Shown piece by piece: positions 46,670-60,503 of a stretch of DNA of 64,000 bases. The notes under the pieces were generated by a model, which made no database searches, was not told where the DNA came from, and saw nothing but the letters and a program-made list of their open reading frames with translations. Origin of the DNA: Certhia americana (taxonomy: Eukaryota; Chordata; Aves; Passeriformes; Certhiidae); the NCBI GenBank assembly GCA_018697195.1, contig CM031866.1, positions 5,777,418-5,841,417 on the forward strand, read 5' to 3'. Each line of letters opens with the position of its first letter. Within the stretch, counting starts at the first letter, position 1. Made by a program: the position numbers and the translations under genes.

Positions 46670-49600
46670 GCCCTGCATGGTAATATATATAATAACAAGG
46701 AAACAAATCTTATTACTAAAGTAATTACAATAAATAAAAAGCTGAGAGGGGAGATGAAGGAAGGGTCTGTCAGGGGAGTGATTGCAGGAGGATTTTTTAA
46801 AATTTAATTTACTTGAGATGTTCTCTGCCACTTTGCTGATACCCTGCTGAGGGGGGCTGTGACTAATTAGCAGCCAGCTGTTGTTATAACACCCTCACCT
46901 AATTTATAGTGTGCCTGAGCCTCTAAAACAGGAGCCTGTGTGATATCATTGTCTGTGGGACACAGCACCAACCTTGTGTCAGTAGTTGGCTTTATTGCTT
47001 AATGTTTTTGTTTCTCAGAAGCTGTATAGCCGAAATTTTGGGTGTTTTGCTACAGTTACTTTTATCTTCAGCATATCCCATGTGCTTTCAGGAGTTTGAC
47101 CCAGAGAGTGAACACAATTTGCTTCTTATAACTGCTTGCCCCAGTGTCCAACACAACTGCTGCCTTTTGACTAAAAATTGTGGTGTGGACAGGGTCTAGA
47201 GTTTGTTTAAATTCTGGGGCCTCATTCTCCTGTTGGCAAGTTTCTCATGGAAATACCATATTGTTCTTGCTAATAGAATGGAGACTGCAGCATCATCTGT
47301 CTTCTAAATGATCGTGAAATCTAATTAGTTAATGGACATATTAAAAACTGGAAGAATCTAAGGCATTGTTCTGTGTTTCATCAGTCTCCCAGCTGCCAAA
47401 GCATGTGCAGTCTTTGTAAGCTCTTAAATAGTAAAGGTTCCCAGTGAGTTTTGCGTGTGTGTCCCTGAACTCTTTCCTGTAAAATTTATGCTGGTGATGC
47501 AAGGTCACCTGGAAATTTTACTACAAAAGTCACTGGGTGTGGGCTCAGTGATGTTACTGCCCTGGACTACTAAACACTTCAGCTTCTAGCCTTGGGAGCT
47601 ATTGCATTTTGGATAGATTCTACCTTGCATTTTCAAGTTAGCATGAATATTAGATATGAACAGGTTGTTCCACAGGCTCAGAAAGGAATCCCTTTGTTCT
47701 GCATTTGTGTCTGTTTTCCTAACTGATGATGTGAGTTTGTAATCAGATGTGTGCACTCCTTTGAAGACATTTTCAGGAGCCAGGAGACTGGTGTACAAAG
47801 CTAGCTTTTAGTGAAGTTAATGAGATGATTGAATTATATTATAATTCTTGTTAGCTTGATTGTGTGTCATTATCCCTTTTGTTTGTTATTGTGCTTATTT
47901 GAGTCCCATTTGTGGGATATTATTCCCATCACAATTGTGCTCGTGCTGGGCTCTGTAGAGAGACAGGCAAGGAGCAGCTGGTGCCTTGTTAGGGCCTGGT
48001 GCATTAGTGCCACAGGCTGTGCTGTGGGATTGGTGGGATTGACAAGGATGTTGGGCTGTTTGCTCCCATGCAGCCTGACCCAGCATCTCAGCTCTGGCCA
48101 CATGAGGTACTTCATGGAGCTCTGAGCTTTGTAGTTGCAGCTCTTCTTCAGGATTGCATCCTGGCACAGGGGAAGTATCCTGCTGCAATGACTGCCACCA
48201 CCACCTGATGAGAGATTGTGAAGGATACCTCAGTAACATCAATGCAGGAATTGGGGAAATGTATTAAAAATCAGGAGTCTCTTTATACCTTCTTGGGATT
48301 TTCAGGACACATATACAAACCCTGCATAAGCAAGTTTACACTGAGATGTAATTGCCGCTGAACTTGGTTTGTAACCTGTAGCTGGTTGTGGTGGATGTCA
48401 AACATAGATATCAAAGCTGAATATTTTGGACTTGAGCTAATATCACAAGTAAAGGGGCTCTTTTGGCCCCCCATCTCAAGATCAAGTCTGTTTACTTGAG
48501 TTAAAGCCTGTTGGAAGCTACAGGTGCAGAGATGGAGTTGTTATTCATAGGATGGGAAAGGAGAAGTACACAAAATGAAATTGTAAAAACTTCACTTTTA
48601 TAGATGCAATGAAGAATGTCCAGTACTTTACTGCAATATCCACACTACCTGGAAAGCTGAAATTGCCTGGGAATGAAGGTTATTGTCTCTTGTAATATAC
48701 CTTCATATATTACCCTATGTAATAAATCAGCCAGTACTTCTTCTGCCATGAAAACTGGACATCTCTGGAGTTCCAAGTGACATTTCTCATTTTATGTGGC
48801 TATTTGGCCCTTTTGAATATTAAAACGCATAAGTTTTTTGTGAAATATGCACTGAAATTTTTGAAAGGTTATGAAAAAAACTCAGGTGCTTAGGTTTGCA
48901 AGTGTAAAGCTGATTTTTCTGTGAGTTTGCTTTTAAAAAATTCTATACTGGGTTAATTTGTGTTTTGGCTAATGTTGTTCTTTAACATTTTTGTTTCTTT
49001 ATGTATTTCTCTCTCACTTTTTCCCTTCCCTCTCTTTGGAATCCGTTATTCAAATGTAGCATTAAAAGCTGGTGAAGTACTGTGATAGGAGAGGGAATGT
49101 AAAATGACCTTGGGTTGGGGAAAACAGACTGGCAAGTGGGAATGGTGTTTGTAGAAAAGTGATGAAGAGCCTTATCTACAAAAATAAGCTTCATTTGAGA
49201 GCTTATGTTTTCAAAATTGCTGTGCAAAAATGTACCTACAGAGGTCCAGCTGAAGTTGAATTGTTTACCTGTGCACATAGCTTGTGTGATTGCACATGCA
49301 ATTGGGTAATTACACGGGCAAAACTTGCTCCAGTGGTTTCAGCAAATTGCCGTCCTAATTTCATAAACCCACCTGAATGCCCCACAGAAACATCAAGAAA
49401 ATAAAAACCAGAAAATTGAGTCAATACTGCAATGAGAGGGTGAGAAATCAAAACCTTTTCTGCAGCCTAATGGGAGTCAGGAAAAAGATGCAGCGCAGTT
49501 TCAATGCTGCAAGGTAACTCTGAGTCTTGGAGGGGTACTAAAAACTGAAGGGTTCTTGAAGTTGTGTAGCTCAGGTTTGAGGTGAGGGGAGAAATATAAA

Positions 49601-50104
49601 GAAGCAGGGATGACATTGGCAGGGAAAAGTGCTCCAGTGATGGTACACCTTGTGTCTGTGCACACTACACAACTGTGAAGTTAGTGTTTGAACACATCCT
49701 ACCTCCATGATCTCATAACCTTGGTAGGCACTCTCAGGTAAGTGTGCTGGTGTTTTTCTGCATGGAAATAGGGGTGATTAATTTTGTAAAATTCTTTGGA
49801 AATTATGCTTTATTCAGAGTTGTGCAGAAGTGAGTAACTCTTCCTTGCTGTTTTAGAACTGGCTGATTGAATTTCACCAGTGTATATGTGCTTCTATAAA
49901 ATTGTTACGTGTTGCATTATATCCCATAGGATCCTTTAGTGTCTGGGGAAGCAGAACACAGAGAAGTGGTAGTGAATGTAGTCTAGGTCCTTCAATTCAA
50001 TTCAAAAATTCACCTTCTTCATTTCTTTTGTTTGTCTGCCACAAATAGCAGAGACTTAAGGACTCATATCAGTTGGAGAAGAGCTGCTATATTCTACTCT
50101 GGGT

Positions 50105-50143
50105 GTATATACATACATATATATATATATATGTATATATATT
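50105..50143. repeat. (TA)n microsatellite
   Basis: TATATACATACATATATATA, continuing as alternating TA with one GT interruption. It is nearly self-complementary and likely to vary in length. Confidence 0.9.
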
Positions 50144-51685
50144 TCAGAGAATGCCAAAGGAAAAAGGATTTATTGCTAAATATACACACATAACAATCCT
50201 TAATCAGGTTGGTATTTTCATGTAATGCTGTTTTGTTGGGAGGGGTTTTTTAAGTTACCGGTCAGTAACAAGGTGTGACTGCAAGAATTCTTTCCAAGTG
50301 CATCCCATGGCAGCATCTCTAGTAGTAGTTTCCTTCTCTGTTTCACATCTTGCCCCATTTTTCTCCCGAAATGTTCATAAGCTCAGCTTTTGAAGGACAG
50401 GCAAGTACCAGTCCTCCCAGGAACCCTGGCTCTCATGGAGCACTGCCTAAAGCAGAGGTTTGGTTCTCAGTTCTAGCTCTGGTCGATGGTGTCTTCTGCC
50501 AGCAGTAATAGGAATGACATGAATGAAAACTTACTTCTTGAGGAATGTCTCCTGTATTCACTGTATGTTAGATAACAAAAGGTCATTAACACAAAAACAA
50601 AAGGCAAAGATTAAAAAAGCGGGTTTTCTGTCTTCCCTCTAACAGTTATGGCACAATAGAGGGTGTAAAGTGCAAAGCAGCTGAACACTCATAAACTATT
50701 TTAATACCATTCAGAAATGAGAAGAACCAGGGAAAGAGCCTTTATGTAGCCACATAGTTAACTGCATTAATCAGTCACTTCTACAGTGCACTATCATGAC
50801 TTCAGGTTCCTGCTCCAGTGAAAAAAATTGGTCGTCCCCCATCCAGTTTTCTAATAGATCTTGATCTATGTATTCGAAATCTCTAGCACCTTGTTTGAGT
50901 AGCAGTGAATTCTATGCTTAGATGGATATAATGTTAGCCAAAGCAGGTCTGGATTACATCTGTGAGAGCACAGGTAACATGAGGTCTGAAGGTGAAGTAG
51001 AAGGAGCTGTGGGAGATTAAGACTAAGCAATATTTCTTATGGATATTTTAGATTACAAAAACAACATTTTTGGGGTTAGACTGAGATCTCTGGAAAGGCA
51101 GCTGACACTTTGTTGAACCATCTGCATGGAATAGCCAAACCAAAGTCTGCAGATTTACCTGTCAAGTGTTCTGCTGTAAACCCATGTAGAGGCTGAACGT
51201 GGCAGTCCAAACGCGGTGGGAGAACAGTTGTTTTCCCCTCCAGAACATGCATGTTGCACAAAAGAGAATAACTTTTGAAAGTTTTGAAAGCTTTTGAATA
51301 ACTTTGTTTTCTGGTCTTGTGCACATGCTAGATTTCAGGTGGAGAACAACAGTGTTTGAAGTCACAATAATTTCTGTTGCTTTCCCTGACATGCAGGTGA
51401 GGGCACCCTTGAACTGTGCTACTTCTCTATCTATCTTTAGACAGCTTTGAATGAGAAGTAATCCCATCCAGCATATAGTCTGTTCAAAAATCAAATAGTG
51501 TCCATATCAACAGCTTTGAGCTTTCATGCTCACAACAGTAATAGAGTTGGGAATGTAAATAAAAAGGAGAACATTAAGAAAAAAGACTCTGTTGCTGTAA
51601 ACAGAAGAAATACTTCAAATCAAGTGTATCTTTTCATTACCCAATTTCTTATCAAAACAGAAGCCCAGATCAGGGCAGTTTTTTA

Positions 51686-52150
51686 TCACAGAATAACAGA
51701 ATATGCCAAGTTGGAAGGGACCCATAGGATCATCAAGTCCAGCTCCTAGCCTCGCACAGGACACTCCAGAAGTCACAGCATGTGCCAGAGAGTATTGTCC
51801 AAATGCTTCTTGAACTCTGCCAGGCTGGTGCTGTGATCACTTCCCTGGGGAGCCTGTGCCAATGCCCAGCCACTCTCTAGGTGGAGAACATTATCCTGAT
51901 ATCTGACCCAAACCTGTGACAATGACAGACCTGTAGTTTCTGGGATCCTCCTTCTTGCCCTTCTTGAAAACAGGGACAATGTTTGCCAGCTTCCAGTCAT
52001 CTGGAACCTCTCTGGATTCCCAAGACTGCTCAAAGATCCTTGAGTTTTCCAATATCAGTAGCTTTTTGAAGATCTTCAGATGAATCCCACCTAGCCCCAT
52101 AGATTGTAAAGATCTAGCTGGAGCAGGAGATCCCACCCAATTTTGGAGTC
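51686..52150 (-). mobile_element. CR1 LINE with internal deletion, reverse orientation
   Basis: On the minus strand, from 52136 downward, translation gives GLGGIHLKIFKKLL, then IFEQSWESREVPDDWKLANI and VPVFKKGKKEDPRNYRSV, an unmistakable CR1 reverse-transcriptase segment. This runs straight into the CR1 3' region, which encodes SLAEFKKHLDNTLWHML near 51780-51830 and ends in the usual terminus (+ strand TCACAGAATAACAGAATATG, GGAAGGGACCCATAGGATCA). Most of the RT and everything between is missing, so the copy is dead. The 5' limit is approximate. Confidence 0.92.
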
Positions 52151-55133
52151 CACCTGGAGTGGGTCATTCTCTAATGAACTGGCTTTGACAGTGTTCATAG
52201 CTCTCTCTGTGTTTTAACTGATGAGTTTCTGTTCTGATACTGTGGACTGATGACAGAAGGTTATTTGTTATGTCTGTGGTCTCAAAGTGCTATAACACAG
52301 CACGTGCTTTACTTTCAGGCATTGTTTACTATCCCCCCCTTTGGACTTGGCTCTTTCATAACTGATGGACCCATTGCTTTGTGAATGTTGTGGGTTTCTG
52401 ATTTCAGGCCATTGGGTAGAAATTATGGCAACCAGGTCTGCAGCAGATGTTGCAAAGCACAGAAGTGAAATCACTTAGGTCCATTCAACCTCCTTCTGTT
52501 TCGTGTTTTTCCCTGAGTATTTCATTGATCTCTGAGAAACACATGTGGCAGCTCCAAAACCATAATTTTACATGCAGTCTCAGATGGGTTGGTCCCTAAA
52601 GAGTACATATCTATTCTCCACAAATGGTGCAGGTATGGCTCTGTTGTCGCTAATTCTTGCTTAATCCTCATGGAAACCTAAATAAGGAGCTAGCTTTGAG
52701 GTTTGCCAAAAACTCTGAGGTCCAAGTGGTACAGTATTCTGTGCATGTCAATGTATATATAATGTTAATAGAAACCATTTTGATCCAGATTGCCAGGATT
52801 GAAAGGATGCAGTTGTGCTTGAAAAAGAGATATGTGTGTGCATGCACAATTACTCAAGCTGGGGTTTAGGAATTGAAGTGGCGATTTGTGCTCTCATTTT
52901 CAATTATGATGTTCATCCTGTGGGAATGGGTTTGTGCAAATCAGCAACACAAATATGCATATGTTTTGGTGTGTGCTACCCTAAAAACATGTTGCATTAC
53001 TTGGACATAAACTTGGATTGATTTCTCTTCTTTTCCCTTTGAAATTTCTAATTTAATCTGAGGAATGTGAGCTGTGGTGGCTGAATGGCAGTTCTTCAGC
53101 AGCATGATTTCCTTTTCCAAATGGTTAACTCTTGTAATTGTTTCTGTAATGTAAGATAATATTTCCTGCTAACAGTTATTTAGGATACTGTCATGGCAAG
53201 CCATAATTCAACCCCATTGCCTAGTGGCCCAAGTAATGACCAAGGCTTGCCCCTAGCTGAATTATCATTCTTATGCTTCCTACTTTCCCTACATGCACAT
53301 AAACAAGTCTGTCTTTATGCCAAACTCTGAAAGACAAAGGAAAACAGAAGCAATATTATTGATTCAGAGCTCCATCCTGCAGCTTCAGGGAGAGAGCTGC
53401 CTACAGGACTTCAAAGGCCTTTAAAGGGTTTTTTAGTGACTTAGCTCATAGGCTTTCTGGGGGCTCAACAGGCTCTTATTTTTTCACATTTTTAATATAT
53501 CTATATAGAGCATCTACTGCAAATATTCAAGAGAGGATGAAGGTGTCCAATCTGACAAGAAATGGAAGGCTATTTGGGCTGAAGCTTAACTGCTCAAAGA
53601 TCTTCAGCACACTGAAATTTACACCAAAAATAGGAAATTTTAAGGCATCTGACTTATGACTAGTGGAAATACTGCTTTTAAAGAAGATTGTGCATTAATA
53701 TCCCTTCTGTGATCCTTTAAGAAACAGTAGATGTTGGGAAAGGACAGTAGCAATGTGAATGTCACAGAAGGACGAGGTTCTGTCAGTAAACAGTTCCTGC
53801 AGAAAAAACCATGTGTTTAAGTTCCTTCATATTAGTAATCCTATTAAAGGTTAGCATAATAAAGGCTCATTGATTAATTTTCAAGCTGTATCTTGCCCAT
53901 GATCCTTTTGAAAGGAAACTATATGAAATGGAAATATATTAAGACTATATGACAATGACCCAAGGAAGTGGGAAACCATATATTTTAAGTCACTTATTTT
54001 GATCCAAAATTGCATCTTAATTTTTGGAGTTTAACATCATTCATACTGGGGGAGTCTGTGAATCATTGGAAGTAATATGCAAATTTATCTAACCTGGGAC
54101 ACGGGTCTGTGATTCGTGTAAGTATGCACCAGGAATGTAAGCTTTGTAAGCTGCTAAAAGAATGTGAAAAGGAAGGTTATAACTTAGACTTTCTAAATGG
54201 TGATTCACAGACAGGGTGGGTGGTAGGACAATTTGCCTGGCTAGATGTGGGAGCTATGCTCAGTCATGTTTCACTCAAGGACACTTGAAGTAAAAATGAG
54301 CCTGTTCTGGACTTACCTGGAGAGTCCTGATGGTGCTGGGGGTGCTCTGCAGAGACTGGGCTATGAGCAGGGCAGGATGAGGGAGATCTGTTAGAGCAAG
54401 CTGAGAAAAGGGGTCTTACCTGTTGCAGGAATATTTTGGGACTAGAAATGAAGAATCGTGGCCTGGACTATTTCACCCTGGAGAGGGGAAAATAACTCTG
54501 GATGCGGTGTGAGTGCTCCAGGCAGCCCAAACTTGATATTACACTTAATTAACCTGAGCCAGGTTACATCCCTTTGGGCTCATGGAAAAGTGTGGTGGCT
54601 CATGCCTCCATTGCCATCTGTGGTAAAGCTCATGAGACTGCACAGAGACTCTTGGGTTTGTGTCAGAGGGGCAGAGAGGAGTAGTGACTCCAGCCTCCTC
54701 TTGTTTGTGCTTTCAGGTGTCCCCTGGGAACTGACTTGCTGACATCTTACACTGGTGCATGAGTTCTGATTAATTTAGGTAGCCCAAAGCAGGACCTGCT
54801 GGATAATCTCAAGAGGCTTTCCTGGAAGCCTTCAGTGCATTTTGTACCCTTCAAGAGTTGATAGGTGTCCATTAGGCAGCCGAGTTCAGGAGCTTATCTG
54901 CATTGCTTTAAGCTTGCTACATTCACATCAGCCCATTAGAGAAGCTCTTTCTTCAGTGGGGAGAAGGAAGAATTCTTACTAATTCCCTAATATCTATTGG
55001 TCATAGGCTGCTTTTTCTTATTCCTCTTCAAAATGTCACATTGGACTCCTGATGGAATTAGAGATTTTTATCTTCCTTCCTTCTGCTAGACCTCTGACTT
55101 TTTCTGGTTTTCTTCCACACTGAAGACTTAATT

Positions 55134-55149
55134 TCTCACATATGTGAGA
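55134..55149. repeat. Perfect 16-bp palindrome
   Basis: TCTCACATATGTGAGA, centred on a CATATG E-box-like core. The symmetry ends at the flanking T and C. Confidence 0.95.
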
Positions 55150-56299
55150 CAGTGAAAATTAAACAAACAAGCTGGCAGATAGACAGAATGGTTCTTCATG
55201 TCTGGAAAGCTGCAATGAGCTGTGACTTAGGAATTACAGTGCTTCATATTCAAACTTTTCTTTTTGATGCATTGAGGTGGCACAGGAGCTGACAGTGACA
55301 TATGGAGAAGGCCACCTTAGCAGGATTGAGGCTGTTATGTGATAAATGACATGGTATGTCAAAGGACTCCTGTTATCCATCATGCTGGCTTCCTCTCAAC
55401 ACACTCTCCAAAACGAGAGGCAGCTACACAAACAGCTGGGGGAAGCTGTAGGTAGGGTCAATGGTGTGTTCCAAAGAGAAAATAAGAAAGCTGGAAGTGC
55501 ATGTTCTCATGGACGTAATAGCCTCTGAGTCTCCAGCTGAGAATTTAAAATCTTCTTCTGTTAAAACTTCCAAAGTACCTCAGTTTTACATCTTAGTCAA
55601 GAATAAACCTCAGTTTCAACAGTTGTCTCAAAAATCATGATGATTTTATCTCTTTCTTCCTTTCACTCTGTTTGGTAGTTTGAGTCTGAAATGCAGAGGA
55701 ATGAAAGTCCTGATCTGTAATTTCCTACATGTATGAGACTTGAGAAACACAGGCAAAGTGGTACAAGTGCTGTTGTAAAGGTAAGGGTGATAAAAGAGTC
55801 TTGAGGGAAGGAACAGGGCTTTGACTCTCAACACACCTGACACAGGAACATTGTCTGTAGGACACTTCCCACTTGTTTTGACCATTCAGGTTAAGAAGCA
55901 ATGGGGCAAGCTTTCATAGCTCTGTGTCTCCCACTATTGGAAAGTTTGTGACAGGCTTTCTGTGTCACATTTAACACATTTAACAGTAGCTCTTTACTTT
56001 TTAAAATTCATTTCAGATTGACACGTGCACCAGTGGTTGTTCAGGAGGATCAAAGGATGTGGCATAACAGGCACCTGTCCATTTCAACCTCCTTGAGTCC
56101 ATCTCTCTTTTTTCATTAGCCGTAATGGCTGTTTTTCCCTCTACATGATTAATGGACTCTCAATAGCTATGTAGTCTATAAACCTGGACAAGATAAGTAG
56201 TCTCTCTTTTGATCTCTGAACTCCTAAAAGCCTGAGTCTGACTCTGCTTAAATGGTGCTTATGTGCCCACATGCACAGTAGTAATTGGTGCAAAATATC

Positions 56300-56320
56300 A
56301 AATGTCACTATGTGACATTT
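56300..56320. repeat. 9-bp inverted repeat, 3-nt loop
   Basis: AAATGTCAC and GTGACATTT around TAT. A short perfect hairpin in the last intron. Confidence 0.9.
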
Positions 56321-58837
56321 CATTCATAACAGTCACATTTAAAGGCTTTAGCTTGATGATTCACCAATGGCCAGTGTCAAGTTATCCAGGATGGTCTTCA
56401 TGTTACAAGTGTCAATCAACAAATTAATTGGTCTGGAGATAATTTAATCAGACCCCATCAGTGAACTTGGTCAAGGAAATCCCCTTGCTTCCAGATTATT
56501 CCCACAGCCTGATTGCATATGAGAGCATAGCCTTGGAAAAACATGGCTACAGCTTCTCTTGCCCCTTTGAAAAATCCATTTCTGGGAGGATGGAGTTGTC
56601 AGTACCTCAGGTGCATCTCTTCTGCAGTTCAGTGCAGGACTTCAGGTTCTACAGTTCCTGGAAGCTCCTTCCTAGAACAAAGTTTGCTAAACACAAACCC
56701 AACCCAAATATATAGATAAGTCAGGGCCCTCCAGCTCCCAGTGCTGCTGTGCTCCATTTCATTTGACAGTACAGATTTTCCTTCACAAACTCTTCATATG
56801 ATGAGACACTTATTTCAGCTGTTGACCCCTATCAATGACCCCTCACTGGGAGATCAGGTGTAGAGAACCAGGCTATTATCTGCCTTCCACTCACACATTT
56901 CTAATCAAAGCAGCCAATTTTGCTAACTCCTACAGCTGAAGTCACAGTGAGGCAGACCTGGCTGAGTACAGAGAAAAGAAGTGCTTGGAATGGCATAGCC
57001 AGGAGTAAGGAACCCTAAGGATAAGGCTGAAAAAGAAAAGTTAAGCTGGGAGAAAAGATGAACAAGCAAAGCCAGGGGAAATTCTAAATTCCAGTTTCAT
57101 TTAACGTAAGAAGTCGAAAGAAACAACAGAGTGAAGAAAAGCATCTCTATACCCTCCATGCATCTCTCTATGATCCTTTAGCTCACTGCAGTGAGCACTG
57201 GTAAAATGCTGTAGTGTATTCTGCTTTCAGTGTGCATGCTCAACACAAAACAGGTAAAAAAACCCCCCACAACAATTAAATAAAATCCACAGCAGCTATG
57301 ACAAGAAGATATCTTTTCAGATATTATGAAGGTTAATGTTTACTCCAGTTATGACACATTTTGAGTCATTCTGTTCTGGACGTTGAATTCTCTCTAAATT
57401 CAGACAATCCTCAAAAGTGTGAGCCCTGTGCACTGCCTTCAGAAGAGGAGCAAGGCCATGTGGCATCTTCTGCTTTGGTCTGCAAAATCTATAATTCAGA
57501 CTATGAGCCATCACTTTTGTCATTAAATAGGGGAGTAATCCTTGATGATGTGTCAAACACTTGTGCTGTTACCTCCCTTGGAGCACTAATTTTGGCTGAT
57601 AACTGTTTATTGCTTGCCTTCCAACATGATGTAGAGGTGTCACTTTATTATATTTGAATGTTTTAACTGCATTTCAGTAACAGATAAATGATGCCAGTAT
57701 CTTGTACCTGATGGAGCAATCTGTCAATAGCTTATAGTCACAAATGATGGACTGGCATCTCAGGCTGGATAGTGAAACTCAGCCTTTGACTTTGATTTTC
57801 ATTTTTTTTCTGGTTTAAAGGTCCTGTAGGCTGCAATTGATTTTTGGGACTGATAATGTTGTATTCTTAGCTCTGGATTGGAGAACAGCTGTTGTCGTCA
57901 GTTTCTTCATGTTTCACTGTCTGGTTTGTAATTATAGTCTATAAATTGCATTAGGATTTTTGGTAACAAGGAGTGTACTGAAAATTAGATTCTTGCCAGT
58001 ATTTGCAGGGGACAGGGAAGGAAAAACAACGTTGTCAAATTATGAGACTGTTGTTTTTCTCATCTGTCTGGATTCTTGATGCAAGTATTTGGCATTTTTT
58101 CCAGGATGCCAATTTGATGTTTGCCCAGTGCTATTTGGATTTACAGCATGAACTTTCAGCCAAAACCTCCACAGTGTAGAAGCTTATTAACCATGGGATA
58201 CTGATATTAGCATCATTTCCAGAGAATGATCTGGTTTCTCATTTGCAATTCTCCTTTGTAGAGCTAATGGAAGATGCCCTAAGCAAAGTCCTGTGTCTCT
58301 GTGTGTTAACAAAACAATACTGAGAAACCCCCAGAGTACCAAGCTGGTTTTTCGTATGCTTTATACCTTTTCAGTTATGCGAAAAGAAATGTAAATATTT
58401 TGCTTATTTTCCCTTGTTATCCCAGCATATGGTGTTTTTTCCCTTGCTTTACCCCCACAGGGAGTTATATCCTAATTCTTTTTCAGTTCAGAATCTGTCT
58501 CTCTTTGTCCTACCCTTTTGCCCTTTCCTTCTCTGTGAATGTCTCTCTCCCCATGCAGTTCTCCTTCTGGCTTTTGTCTCCCAGTCTCCCACTTCTCATT
58601 TTTATTTACTTTTGCTTTGGAAATCCACTAGGATTTTTTAAAGTTCCTCCTTAGCATGATGTGGACCAAGGACCTTGGAAGCTCCACACTCATTGCTTAT
58701 CATTACTGGTGGGGACTACTCACAGAACTGTTTGCTGTTGTTTCCTGGTAGTAGAGAGACTGTTAGAAAATAGTTAATTTTTGTCAGATGGGTTCAAAGA
58801 AGGACATGACCAGGGCAAGCTTGAGCAGTAGCTCATG

Positions 58838-59500
58838 GGAAATCAAATGAGGTTTAACAAGAGCAAGTGCTGGTGGCTGAGAGGCTGGACATGACCCAGC
58901 CATGTGCTCTGGCAGCCCACAAAGCCAAACACATCCTGGGCTGCACCCAGAAGAGCCTGAGCAGCAGGGGAGGGAGGGGATTATCCCTTCTGCTCCACTC
59001 AGGTGATGCCCCACCTGCAGAGCTGCATCCAGCTCAGGGGCCCCAGCACAGGAAGAACAGAAACCTGCTGGAGCAAGCCCAGAGGAGACCACCAAGATGA
59101 TTTGAGGGTTGGAACATCTTTGATATGAGGAAAGGTTAAGAGAAGTGGGAAAGAGAAGGCTTTGGGAAGACCTAATTCTGGCCTTTCAGTACTTGAAAGA
59201 AATCAACAAGAAAGAGACTATTTACAAGGCCTGGAGTGACAGGATAAAAGGGAATGATTTCAAACTAAAACTAAGTTTAGATTAGATGGTTGGAAAAAAT
59301 TCTATATTTTGGGGGTAGTGAGGAGCTAGAACACACTGCCTAGAGAAACTGTGGATGCTCCATCCCTGGAAATGCTCAAGGCCAGGTTGGATGGGGTTTG
59401 GAGCAACCTGGTCTAGTGCAATACATCCCTGCCCATGGCAAGGGGGTGGAGCAAGCTGACCTTGAAGGTCCCTTCTAACCCAAACCATTCTATAATCACA
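58838..59500 (+). mobile_element. CR1 LINE 3' fragment, about 660 bp
   Basis: The longest CR1 copy here. It begins ATGAGGTTTAACAAGAGCAA and continues GGCTGGACATGACCCAGCC, CATCCTGGGCTGCACCCAGA, ATGCCCCACCTGCAGAGCTG, ATGAGGAAAGGTTAAGAGAA and CTCCATCCCTGGAAATGCTC to the terminus AAGGTCCCTTCTAACCCAAA, CCATTCTATAATC. This is the end of CR1 ORF2 plus the 3' UTR. The coding frame is broken by several indels and stops, so it is a dead copy. Confidence 0.92.
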
Positions 59501-60480
59501 AAATACTGTAGTTCAGAGACAGCAGGTTCCACAGAGCATGCAGAAAGGTCTCTCCAGCTGTTTTCAGGTAGACTATTTATTACCTAGATTTGGTATCCAA
59601 GATTCCAGGAGTTATTTAAGGTACTATGCATTTTGGGATCTTGTTGAAAAAGCATGTGCTTTATGTCAGCTATTCTCAATTTACTCTGTTCTGATGGGTA
59701 TTGTGTCTTGTTTCCCTTTCTGGCTTCTCTCTGCTGCTCTGACAATATACCTCAATCTGGGGAAACCCTGGCCTAATAGCTCTCCTGCATTTGCAAAATA
59801 ATTCTTCCTTTTCGAGTCATTAAGTAGCTCTGCTCCCTGTTGGCCTGTGCTATTACAATATTTCCCCCTATTACTTATGTAGACTGTTTTATATTAAATA
59901 AGAGAGAATGCTATATGGTCTAATTAATAGCATTCAGAGTCTTTAAAGTGTAGCTTAAACTTTCCTCAGATCTGGAACAAGCTCAAATCCCAGGAAAAAG
60001 ATTCCTGGGTTTATATCTTCCAAACCATAGCTTTCATTTCTATGGCAATTTCCCTTAATCTCCAAGAAATAATAAGTGGTGATTGTAAATTCTCTGACTA
60101 ACAGTTCAGTAATTATGATATTAATGACAAGTATGAAACAGGTGGTAGTGGGGAAGAATTACAAGAGAAGAGCAGCCATCAAACTAAAAAAATGGTAGCA
60201 GATTTCTCTGTTTCTCCTCCTTGAAATTATTTTGGCTAAGTGAAATTCTTTGATCACTTGTTTTAAAAATTGTATTAGAAATAATCCATTTATCTGTAGC
60301 ATATATGGAAGGGCCCCAGGATTCCATGACTTACTGTAAACATCTGTGGGGTTTCATTCTCTGTATCTGCATTTGGTGCCACTCATCTTAAATAATTAAA
60401 AAATACCTCAGCAGGTTAAGAAAAGAATTTGAAAGAATTTAAAAGCCACACTGTGATTTTTATTTAGATAAAATTAATTA

Positions 60481-60503
60481 GTTTTTTTGTTTGTTTGTTT
60501 TTA
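60481..60503. repeat. (TTTG)n simple repeat
   Basis: GTTTTTTTGTTTGTTTGTTT, then TTAG. A short low-complexity tract. Confidence 0.8.

Noticed and set aside
55979..56045. Short repeat ACATTTAAC in tandem
   Set aside because: Two short copies only, within the range expected by chance in AT-rich intron.
58867..59100. 78-codon + strand frame that looks protein-like
   Set aside because: It falls inside the CR1 3' fragment and is partly out of the element's own frame. It is not a host gene.
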